Assembly: GCA_035296965.1 (NCBI GenBank)
Contig: DATGZX010000168.1
Span: forward strand, 1-7,598
Source of the DNA: DATGZX01 sp035296965
GTDB lineage: Bacteria; Planctomycetota; Planctomycetia; Gemmatales; Gemmataceae
DNA: 7,598 nt
Direction of reading: 5' to 3'
The position numbers and the translations under genes were made by a program. This document shows, in pieces, positions 1 to 5,505 of the stretch. A model generated the notes under the pieces. It was not told the DNA's origin. It saw only the letters and a list, made by a program, of their open reading frames with translations, and made no database searches. The number at the start of each line of letters is the position of its first letter. Position 1 is the first letter of the stretch.

Positions 1-2
1 CT

Positions 3-455
3 CGCCACAAGCACCGGCCGGGACCGCTGATGCCCATTCTGCAGGAGGTCAATACCGCCCTCAACTATTTCCCCGAGGGCGCTCTGCGCTACGTCGCGCA
101 GGAGACCGGCTACTCGGTCGCTGACGTTTATCGCATCGCGACGTTCTACAGCGCGTTCAGCGTTGTGCCAAGGGGCAAGTACCTGATCAACGTCTGCATG
201 GGAACCACGTGTTACGTGCGGGGAAGCGAGCGGCTGATGGACCGTTTTGCCGATACATTGAAGATCCGGCCGGATGAAACCACACCGGACATGCTCGTCA
301 CGCTGAAGTCGGTCAGGTGTATTGGATGCTGCGGGCTGGCGCCAGCCGTGATGGTGGGCGATTCGGTCTATGGAAAGCTCACGGTCAAGGAAGTTGCCGG
401 CATAGCCAAGAAGTACGCTGGAGGCAATGGCGATGGCAAAGCTAACGCTGGATGA
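3..455 (+). CDS. nuoE: NuoE/HndA-like [2Fe-2S] subunit of an NAD(H) oxidoreductase complex (5' partial)
   Basis: This is the thioredoxin-fold [2Fe-2S] subunit that pairs with the NuoF-like flavoprotein two genes downstream; such proteins are cytosolic. The cluster motif is complete: C-x4-C in CMGTTC, then C-x3-C in CIGCCGLAP, with one extra Cys inside the second pair. The helical N-terminal part typical of NuoE is present (ILQEVN, then DVYRIATFYSAF). The first ATG is at position 30, but the frame stays open to the window edge and reads HKHRPGPLMPILQEV, which matches the conserved stretch that precedes this point in complete NuoE proteins. The gene therefore very likely begins upstream of the window, and 150 residues are visible. 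Its end overlaps the next gene by 23 bases. It could equally be called HndA or HydC; the family is certain, the exact complex is not. Confidence 0.93.
   Translation, partial: RHKHRPGPLMPILQEVNTALNYFPEGALRYVAQETGYSVADVYRIATFYSAFSVVPRGKYLINVCMGTTCYVRGSERLMDRFADTLKIRPDETTPDMLVTLKSVRCIGCCGLAPAVMVGDSVYGKLTVKEVAGIAKKYAGGNGDGKANAG
420..424 (+). promoter_or_regulatory. Ribosome binding site of the HndB-like gene
   Basis: GGAGG lies inside the end of the nuoE-like gene. It is 8 bases from ATG 433 but only 2 from ATG 427, so it favours 433 as the start. Confidence 0.75.
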
Positions 456-816
456 GCTCAGACAAAAACGAGCGGAAGCACAAAAGGGTGTCTACCTCCG
501 GGAGGGTGAGTTCCGCGGCAAGATCATTGTGCACATGGGCACATGCGGCATTGCCGCCGGGGCGAGAAGTATCGTCGCCGCCTTTCTCGAGGAACTGGAA
601 CGAAGCGGGACAAAAGACATACAGGTCACGACCTCAGGATGCGCCGGACTGTGCTCGAAGGAGCCGATGGCCACGGTCGAGATGCGGAATTCGGCTCCCG
701 TAAGGTACGGGGAACTCACGCCTGAGAAGGCGAGAAAGATATTCAACGATCACGTTGTCGGCGGCACGGCTGCGGCCGAATACGCTCTTGGAATTGGTTC
801 AGAAAGGGGAGCATAA
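433..816 (+). CDS. HndB-like thioredoxin-fold [2Fe-2S] ferredoxin
   Basis: A 127-residue small ferredoxin-like subunit, expected to carry electrons within the NuoEF-type complex. After a helical, charged N-terminus (MAKLTLDELRQKRAEA) it shows GTCGIAAGAR with Cys38, then SGCAGLC with Cys70 and Cys74, then GELTPEKARKIF, a pattern I associate with HndB-type subunits of NADP-reducing hydrogenases. Only three cysteines are present; the residue at the usual first-Cys position of the C-x4-C pair appears to be His34, so cluster ligation is uncertain. An in-frame ATG at 427 lies only 2 bases after the GGAGG at 420-424, whereas ATG 433 lies 8 bases after it, so I chose 433. The gene overlaps its upstream neighbour by 23 bases and ends 4 bases before the NuoF-like start, implying translational coupling. 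Confidence 0.88.
   Translation: MAKLTLDELRQKRAEAQKGVYLREGEFRGKIIVHMGTCGIAAGARSIVAAFLEELERSGTKDIQVTTSGCAGLCSKEPMATVEMRNSAPVRYGELTPEKARKIFNDHVVGGTAAAEYALGIGSERGA
806..811 (+). promoter_or_regulatory. Ribosome binding site of the NuoF-like gene
   Basis: GGGGAG overlaps the last codons of the HndB-like gene and lies 9 bases before ATG 821. It supports that start over ATG 755. Confidence 0.75.
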
Positions 817-820
817 GGCA

Positions 821-2710
821 ATGCCTGCGCGAAGGATTGAACTGATGCTGTGCACTGGCACGGGCTGCGTGGCGGGCGGCGCGCTTCACATCAAGCAGGC
901 TCTGGAAGGAGAACTTGCACGCCACGGCCTCCCGGATGAGGTCTCTGTCGTGCCGACTGGTTGCAACGGTTTCTGCGGCCAAGGGCCGTTGCTGGTCGTG
1001 CTGCCGGATCAGATCTTCTATAGTTCTCTCAAAACGGACGACATTCCATTCCTTGTCCAAGAGCATTTCTTGAAGGGCAGACCGGTCCCGCGGCTGATGT
1101 TCTTGCCCCCGGAAAAGAAGGAGCGGATTCCGCTGCTTGGCGACATCCCGTTCTTCAAGAAACAGATGCTCCTGGTATTGCGCAACAAGGGAGTCATTGA
1201 CCCGGAGAAGATTACTGAGTACCTCGCCCGGGATGGCTATACGGCGCTGGAAAAAGTGTTCACTTCCATGAGCCCTGAGGATGTGATCGAGGAGATCACC
1301 CGGTCCGGGTTGAGAGGTCGCGGCGGTGCCGGTTTCCCCACCGGCGTGAAGTGGAGGGTATGCCGCGCCGAGAAGAAGACGCCGAAGTACATCATCGGCA
1401 ACTGCGACGAGGGCGATCCCGGCGCCTACATGGACCGCAGTCTGATGGAGTCCGACCCGCACGCAGTAGTGGAAGGCATCACCATCGCGGCGTTTGCCAT
1501 CGGCGCTTCGCAAGGATTCGTGTACATCCGGACGGAATACCCCCTGGCCATCCAGCGCCTGCAGCTTGCCATTGAGCAGGCTCGCGAGTACGGGCTGATA
1601 GGGAAGGACATTCTCGGCTTCGGGTTCGACTTCGAACTCGAGATCCGCCAGGGTTCGGGGGCGTTCGTGTGCGGCGAAGAGACCTCGCTAATCCACTCAA
1701 TCGAAGGCGAAAGCCCGGAACCGCGCCAGCGGCCCCCCTTCCCTGCACAGGTTGGCCTGTGGGGCTGCCCCACGGTCATCAACAACGTGGAGACGCTGGC
1801 CAACGTGCCGCAGATCATCAGCCGCGGCGCGGACTGGTTCGCGGGCATCGGCACGGAGACCAGCAAGGGAACCAAGATCTTCTCTCTGGTGGGAAAGATT
1901 AACAACACGGGTCTGATCGAGGTTCCCATGGGGATCACACTGCGCGAGATCATCCACGACATCGGCGGCGGCATCCCGGGCGGCAAACAGTTCAAGGCGG
2001 TGCAGACGGGCGGTCCTTCGGGGGGCTGCATCCCGTCTAGCCACATCGATCTCCCTATTGACTACGAGAGCCTGAAGGAAGTGGGCTCCATGATGGGTTC
2101 CGGCGGAATGATTGTGATGGATGAAGACACCTGCATGGTCGATGTCTCCAAGTTCTTCGTTCAGTTCACCAATGACGAGTCCTGCGGGAAGTGCAGCGCG
2201 TGCCGCGACGGCAGCGATGCGCTGCTGGAGGTCTTGACACGAATCACTGAAGGAGAGGGGCGCGAAGGCGACGTGGAGTTCCTGGAAGAACTGGGGGCAG
2301 CGGTAAAAGATGCCTCCATGTGCGGTCTTGGGACCACGCTTCCCAACCCCGTTCTCAGCACAATCCGATATTTCCGCGATGAATACGAGGCGCACATCAA
2401 GGAAAAGCGCTGCCCGGCGAAGGCGTGTAAGAGCCTGACCGCCTACTGGATCGATCCGAAATTGTGCCAGGCATGCCTGATCTGCATGCGGGAATGCCCC
2501 GGGCAATCGATCTACGGGGAAAAGAATATCATCCATGTCATCGAGCAGGGCAAATGTACGAAATGCGGAGTTTGCTTCGACGTCTGTCCGCCGCGTTTTG
2601 ACGCCGTGAAGAAACTCTCCGGCGTGCCCGTGCCGTCGGTTGAACACGGAATCAAAGTGGAACGGAAGAAGAAGGGGGATAGGCTGGAAGGGGAACACGT
2701 GCAAGCGTGA
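821..2710 (+). CDS. nuoF: NuoF/HndC-like FMN- and NAD(H)-binding subunit with extra Fe-S domains
   Basis: The 629-residue flavoprotein that exchanges electrons with NAD(H). Domains in order: an N-terminal thioredoxin-like [2Fe-2S] domain (Cys11, Cys16, Cys48, Cys52); the NuoF core with the glycine-rich FMN loop GLRGRGGAGFPTG near 163-175 and the nucleotide-site motif GNCDEGDPGAYMDR near 193-206; a [4Fe-4S] site, SCGKCSACRDG (Cys455, 458, 461) with Cys501; and a C-terminal ferredoxin domain with two CxxCxxCxxxCP motifs (Cys549-559 and Cys579-589). The GDPGA form and the added domains are typical of hydrogenase- or bifurcation-type NuoF proteins (HydB, HndC, Bfu-type) rather than of respiratory complex I. 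ATG 821 was chosen over the upstream ATG at 755 because GGGGAG lies 9 bases before it and homology begins directly with RIELMLCTGTGC. All cluster and flavin motifs look intact. Confidence 0.96.
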   Translation: MPARRIELMLCTGTGCVAGGALHIKQALEGELARHGLPDEVSVVPTGCNGFCGQGPLLVVLPDQIFYSSLKTDDIPFLVQEHFLKGRPVPRLMFLPPEKKERIPLLGDIPFFKKQMLLVLRNKGVIDPEKITEYLARDGYTALEKVFTSMSPEDVIEEITRSGLRGRGGAGFPTGVKWRVCRAEKKTPKYIIGNCDEGDPGAYMDRSLMESDPHAVVEGITIAAFAIGASQGFVYIRTEYPLAIQRLQLAIEQAREYGLIGKDILGFGFDFELEIRQGSGAFVCGEETSLIHSIEGESPEPRQRPPFPAQVGLWGCPTVINNVETLANVPQIISRGADWFAGIGTETSKGTKIFSLVGKINNTGLIEVPMGITLREIIHDIGGGIPGGKQFKAVQTGGPSGGCIPSSHIDLPIDYESLKEVGSMMGSGGMIVMDEDTCMVDVSKFFVQFTNDESCGKCSACRDGSDALLEVLTRITEGEGREGDVEFLEELGAAVKDASMCGLGTTLPNPVLSTIRYFRDEYEAHIKEKRCPAKACKSLTAYWIDPKLCQACLICMRECPGQSIYGEKNIIHVIEQGKCTKCGVCFDVCPPRFDAVKKLSGVPVPSVEHGIKVERKKKGDRLEGEHVQA

Positions 2711-2720
2711 CCTCGGGCAC

Positions 2721-2725
2721 AAGGA
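2721..2725 (+). promoter_or_regulatory. Ribosome binding site of the first DRTGG gene
   Basis: AAGGA lies 6 bases before ATG 2732, within the 21-base gap after the NuoF-like gene. No hairpin or promoter is apparent in this short gap. Confidence 0.6.
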
Positions 2726-2731
2726 CTGCGC

Positions 2732-3085
2732 ATGAAGCTTCGAGAGATTATTGAGACACTAGAGGCCAAGGTAGTGCTGGATAAGGTTGGAGGTGAGGTG
2801 GTGGTGGAGCGGGCGCGTGCTTCCGATCTGATGAGTGACGTGCTGTGGAAGGGAGGCAAGGCCAGGGCGTTGCTGTTGACCGGACTGACCACTCGCCAAA
2901 GCGTTTATACGGCCGAGATGGCCGACGTGGTGGTGGTTTGCTATGTCCGCGGGAAGAGGCCAGACGCGCAAACGCTAGAACTCGCTGAGCAGAGAGGCAT
3001 CGTTCTCCTCAGCACAGACCTCCCCATGTATGAGAGCTGCGGACGATTGTACCGGCAAGGTCTGAAAGGTGGCTCGGAAACATGA
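2732..3085 (+). CDS. DRTGG-domain-like protein, divergent copy
   Basis: A 117-residue soluble protein with no signal peptide or membrane segment. Its layout matches the second DRTGG protein of this operon: KLREIIETLEAKVV, then ASDLMSDVL, a beta-rich core, RPDAQTLELAEQRGIVLLSTDLPMYE cut into segments, and GRLYRQGL. The motif that names the domain is degraded here: VVVERARASDLMSDVL stands where the other copy has SRTVPGGYAGDMLSDVL. The central TLQTHTNIVAVA-like stretch is also replaced. DRTGG domains are known from CBS-DRTGG pyrophosphatases, where they take part in diadenosine polyphosphate binding, and from some phosphotransacetylases; the role of stand-alone ones is not established. Start ATG 2732 follows AAGGA (2721-2725) by 6 bases. 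It lies 21 bases after nuoF, the widest gap in the window, and overlaps the next gene by 4 bases (ATGA). Confidence 0.8.
   Translation: MKLREIIETLEAKVVLDKVGGEVVVERARASDLMSDVLWKGGKARALLLTGLTTRQSVYTAEMADVVVVCYVRGKRPDAQTLELAEQRGIVLLSTDLPMYESCGRLYRQGLKGGSET
3065..3072 (+). promoter_or_regulatory. Ribosome binding site of the CBS-ATPase gene
   Basis: AAAGGTGG sits within the end of the DRTGG gene, 9 bases before ATG 3082, whose start codon overlaps the upstream stop. Confidence 0.6.
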
Positions 3086-4008
3086 CGAGCAGCGACCTCA
3101 ACCAGACGCCCGAGGCAACCCGAACCCAGGAGCTGATCTATGAGGTGCGGGTGGAGGAAGCCATGTCGAGGGAGGTGATCACGGTTGAACCGGAGAGCTC
3201 GATGGCTGAGGTCCTTGGGATCCTCAAAGAAAAGCGGCTAACCGGAACGCCCGTTATCAAGGAAGGAGATTTGGTAGGGATCGTCAGCATTGCGGACCTT
3301 ATCCGGTCCCTGCTGGCGGGAAATGGCAAACAACTTGTGAAGCAGTGGATGAAAACAAACGTCGCTACACTGTTTGCGGATGAGCCCCTGGTTCACGCGG
3401 TACGGAAGTTTGAGCGGTATCGTCACGGGCGGTTCCCAGTGGTCGACCGGAAGACCGGGGCCATGGTCGGCATCCTGTCACAAGGAGACATCCTCCGCAA
3501 CTTGGTCCGCCATTTGGAGATGGATTTTCGCCAGCTAGAGGTTCGGCGATACAGACCCTGCGATTGGTTCGAGGTACTTGTATCCGACCGAACCACTCTG
3601 ACGATGCACTATTGCATCAAGGGAGGGAACTTCGACCACGCAGGGGAGGCTAGCAGCCAGCTGAAGCGGAATCTGCATGCACTCGGCATCTCTCCCGATT
3701 TTGCCCGACGAATCTGTATCGCCTCGTACGAAGCCGAGATGAATCTCGTTGTTTTCACCGAGGGAGGTGAGCTGGTTGCCTGCGTCGAGCCAAGGAAAGT
3801 GACGATCAACGCCGTCGATATCGGCCCGGGAATCCCCGATATCGAGTTGGCTATGCAACCGGGTTATTCGACTGCGCCGGACTGGGTGCGCGAGCTCGGC
3901 TTCGGCGCCGGCATGGGACTTCCCAACATTAAGAAGTGCTCTGATGAGATGAAACTGGAGTCGAAGGTCGGAGTGGGCACCAATCTCCAGTTTACGGTCC
4001 ATACGTGA
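3082..4008 (+). CDS. CBS-pair protein fused to a GHKL/anti-sigma-type ATPase domain
   Basis: A 308-residue soluble fusion. Two CBS domains occupy about 24-77 (VEEAMSREVITVEPESS, then LVGIVSIADLI) and 86-145 (VKQWMKTNVATLFADEPL, then MVGILSQGDIL). CBS pairs usually bind adenine nucleotides. A histidine-kinase-like ATPase domain follows at about 165-305, with N-box Asn221 (SYEAEMNLVV), G1 box DIGPG (246-250), G2 box GFGAGMGLPNI (273-283) and GVGT near 297-300. There is no phosphoacceptor His/dimerisation domain, and the EAEMN and GMGLPNI features resemble RsbW/SpoIIAB-type serine kinases or anti-sigma factors. Hence a nucleotide-sensing switch kinase is plausible (inference). The start overlaps the preceding stop as ATGA, with AAAGGTGG at 3065-3072 located 9 bases upstream. 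It sits between two DRTGG genes, which separates the CBS and DRTGG modules that occur fused in CBS-DRTGG pyrophosphatases. Confidence 0.88.
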   Translation: MTSSDLNQTPEATRTQELIYEVRVEEAMSREVITVEPESSMAEVLGILKEKRLTGTPVIKEGDLVGIVSIADLIRSLLAGNGKQLVKQWMKTNVATLFADEPLVHAVRKFERYRHGRFPVVDRKTGAMVGILSQGDILRNLVRHLEMDFRQLEVRRYRPCDWFEVLVSDRTTLTMHYCIKGGNFDHAGEASSQLKRNLHALGISPDFARRICIASYEAEMNLVVFTEGGELVACVEPRKVTINAVDIGPGIPDIELAMQPGYSTAPDWVRELGFGAGMGLPNIKKCSDEMKLESKVGVGTNLQFTVHT

Positions 4009-4364
4009 TGAAGACGCTGCAGGATATCGCGGACGCACTGAAGCTTGCGGTGAGCACCGGTGGGGATCTCTTGTCGTCCCGCACCGTACCCGGCGGATAT
4101 GCCGGGGACATGCTGAGCGACGTTCTTGCCCATGCCCGAAAAGGACAAGTGTGGGTCACGCTGCAGACCCACACCAACATCGTTGCGGTGGCCAGCGGTA
4201 AGGAGCTCTGCGGAATCATTGTCGTCAATGGCAGGACACCAGAAGCAGCAACGCTCCAGAAGGCGGAGCAGGAACACATTCCTATCCTGGTCAGTCCGCT
4301 CTCGAGCTACGACGTTGTGGCCCGATTGTGCGAGCTGGGAGTCACGAATCGTGAAGGAGTTTAG
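4008..4364 (+). CDS. DRTGG-domain protein, canonical copy
   Basis: A 118-residue soluble single-domain protein. It opens with MKTLQDIADALKLAV and carries the DRTGG-like segment SRTVPGGYAGDMLSDVL. The conserved core VWVTLQTHTNIVAVAS follows, then LCGIIVVNGRTPEAATLQKA and the C-terminal SSYDVVARLCELG. It is much closer to the family pattern than the copy at 2732. Its role is unknown; ligand sensing, possibly of nucleotides, is inferred from DRTGG domains in CBS-DRTGG pyrophosphatases. The ATG at 4008 shares one base with the stop of the CBS-ATPase gene (TGATG). A GTG at 4005 is also in frame, but would add only one residue. I see no Shine-Dalgarno site nearby, so translation probably depends on coupling to the upstream gene. 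The 3' end overlaps the PHP gene by 14 bases. Confidence 0.88.
   Translation: MKTLQDIADALKLAVSTGGDLLSSRTVPGGYAGDMLSDVLAHARKGQVWVTLQTHTNIVAVASGKELCGIIVVNGRTPEAATLQKAEQEHIPILVSPLSSYDVVARLCELGVTNREGV
4337..4341 (+). promoter_or_regulatory. Ribosome binding site of the PHP gene (supports a GTG start)
   Basis: GGGAG lies 9 bases before GTG 4351 and inside the second DRTGG gene. It helps decide the GTG start, since no ATG is available near the beginning of the PHP homology. Confidence 0.6.
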
Positions 4365-5073
4365 GGCCGATTTGCACATTCATAGTTGTTTGTCACCCTG
4401 CGCGGGCTTGGATATGTCACCACGCAATATCGTGAGCGAGGCGAAGCGAAAAGGACTGCAGATGATCGGCATTTGCGACCACAACTCAGCCGAGAACGTC
4501 CCCGCCGTCGAGAAAAACGCCGCGCGAGAAGGCATAACCGTGATTGGCGGAATGGAGGTGACGACCCGAGAGGAGGTTCACATCCTCGCTTTGTTCGGTA
4601 CTCACGAGAGCCTGTTCTCTCTTCAGGAAATCGTCTATGAGAATCTTCACGGAACCAACGATGAAAAGCTGTACGGAGAGCAGGTGGTTGTCGACGAGGA
4701 GGAGAACGTCCTCGGCTTCAGCGACAAACTCCTCATCGGAGCCACGGACATCACTATTGAGCAGCTTGTTGAATTGATCCACGAGCGGGATGGTCTGGCC
4801 ATTGCCGCGCATGTGGATCGGGAGGGTTTCGGCATTGTCGGGCAGTTGGGGTTTATTCCCGAGGGTCTGCTCCTGGACGCCCTGGAGCTGGCCGATCCGT
4901 CGAAACGGGATAGCATCCGGCAGGCAAAGCCCCTGCCCTTCATTAGCTCCTCTGACGCCCACAAGTTGGAAGATGTCGGGAGGAGATCGACGAAGTTCTG
5001 GATGGAGACGGCGGACACCGTCGAGATAAGGCGGTGCTTGTCCGGAATGGAGGGAAGAAGGATGAGGATCTAG
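4351..5073 (+). CDS. PHP-domain metal-dependent phosphoesterase
   Basis: A 240-residue PHP-superfamily protein. The predicted metal ligands all look present: the HxH of ADLHIHSCLSPC (His9, His11), Asp43-His44 in CDHNSAEN, Glu69 in GGMEVTT, His78 in VHILALFG, His154 in AAHVDREG, and Asp202/His204 in SSSDAHKLED. It should therefore be an active hydrolase acting on a phosphate ester. Relatives include 3',5'-nucleoside bisphosphate phosphatases and histidinol phosphatases, but the substrate here cannot be read from sequence. I chose the GTG start at 4351 (GTG AAG GAG TTT) because homology begins at once with FRADLHIHS and GGGAG (4337-4341) lies 9 bases upstream. The frame is open much further upstream, to an ATG at 4126, but that stretch only shadows the DRTGG gene. 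The gene overlaps the preceding gene by 14 bases and is followed after 2 bases by the small ATPase gene. Confidence 0.9.
   Translation: MKEFRADLHIHSCLSPCAGLDMSPRNIVSEAKRKGLQMIGICDHNSAENVPAVEKNAAREGITVIGGMEVTTREEVHILALFGTHESLFSLQEIVYENLHGTNDEKLYGEQVVVDEEENVLGFSDKLLIGATDITIEQLVELIHERDGLAIAAHVDREGFGIVGQLGFIPEGLLLDALELADPSKRDSIRQAKPLPFISSSDAHKLEDVGRRSTKFWMETADTVEIRRCLSGMEGRRMRI
5064..5068 (+). promoter_or_regulatory. Ribosome binding site of the small ATPase gene
   Basis: GAGGA, inside the end of the PHP gene, is 7 bases before ATG 5076 and supports that start over the upstream one at 5034. Confidence 0.65.
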
Positions 5074-5075
5074 CG

Positions 5076-5495
5076 ATGGAGGATGTATCACTACATATCC
5101 TCGACATCGTTGAGAACGCCCTGAGGGCCCGGGCCAAGCACATCGTCATACGGCTGGCCCAGCGCAAGCAAGCGGATCGGCTCGTGCTCGAAGTGATCGA
5201 CGACGGTAAAGGAATGGACGAAGAGACCAAAAGACGATCTCTGGACCCCTTCTTCACGACGAAGCAAGGCAGGCGAATCGGTCTCGGCTTGCCATTGCTG
5301 GCGCAAGCCGCGGAAGAAGCCGGGGGGACTCTCGAAGTGGAGAGCGCACCGGGCCAGGGCACGAGGGTGATTGCCACCTTTGGGCTGAGCCATATTGACC
5401 GCAGGCCCTTGGGGGATATCAAGAAGACGCTGTATTGCCTGGAAGCGACGCATCCCGAGGTTTGCTTTCGCTTCGAGACTATAGAAACCGATTGA
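5076..5495 (+). CDS. Small stand-alone GHKL (HATPase_c) ATP-binding protein
   Basis: A 139-residue protein consisting of little more than a Bergerat-fold ATPase domain. Visible boxes are the N box DIVENALRARAKHI with Asn14, the G1 box DDGKGM (42-47), the F box DPFFTTK (57-63), the G2 box GLGLPL (69-74) and GQGT (93-96). There is no His-containing dimerisation helix, sensor or membrane segment, so it is not a complete histidine kinase despite the likelihood of being named one. A 35-residue tail (DIKKTLYCLEATHPEVCFRFE region, split) follows the fold. ATG 5076 was chosen because GAGGA (5064-5068) is 7 bases upstream and the conserved SLHILDIVEN begins right after it; an upstream start at 5034 would overlap the PHP gene. 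Its target is unknown. Similar ATPases accompany hydrogenase gene clusters of anaerobes (general knowledge). Confidence 0.9.
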   Translation: MEDVSLHILDIVENALRARAKHIVIRLAQRKQADRLVLEVIDDGKGMDEETKRRSLDPFFTTKQGRRIGLGLPLLAQAAEEAGGTLEVESAPGQGTRVIATFGLSHIDRRPLGDIKKTLYCLEATHPEVCFRFETIETD

Positions 5496-5500
5496 GGTGG
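5494..5500 (+). promoter_or_regulatory. Ribosome binding site of the NuoG-HdrA fusion gene
   Basis: GAGGTGG begins within the stop codon of the small ATPase gene and lies 5 bases before ATG 5506. Confidence 0.65.
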
Positions 5501-5505
5501 GTGCG

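Noticed and set aside
755..820. Upstream ATG for the NuoF-like gene
   Set aside because: It would overlap the HndB-like gene by 62 bases and add 22 residues of no recognisable homology. ATG 821 has a good ribosome binding site.
743..1513. Minus-strand open frame of 256 codons
   Set aside because: Antisense shadow of the NuoF-like N-terminal region, without motifs or a supported start.
1697..2722. Long open frame of 341 codons on the minus strand, opposite the NuoF-like gene
   Set aside because: It lies entirely opposite a gene with complete flavin and Fe-S motifs. Its translation shows no recognisable domain and is rich in His, Arg, Ala and Asp, as expected of an antisense shadow in GC-rich DNA.
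2711..2731. Possible promoter or terminator between the NuoF-like gene and the regulatory cassette
   Set aside because: The gap is only 21 bases, with no hairpin, T-run or -10/-35 pair visible; it holds just the ribosome binding site.
4126..4350. N-terminal extension of the PHP gene to an upstream ATG
   Set aside because: The added 75 residues are a frame-shifted shadow of the DRTGG gene, with no homology. GTG 4351 has a ribosome binding site and begins exactly at the PHP domain.
5034..5075. Upstream start for the small ATPase gene
   Set aside because: It overlaps the PHP gene by 40 bases and adds 14 residues before the conserved N-box region. ATG 5076 is well placed after GAGGA.
5076..5495. 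Classification of the small ATPase as a histidine kinase
   Set aside because: It has only the ATP-binding fold, with no phosphoacceptor His helix, sensor or membrane part. No response regulator is in the window.
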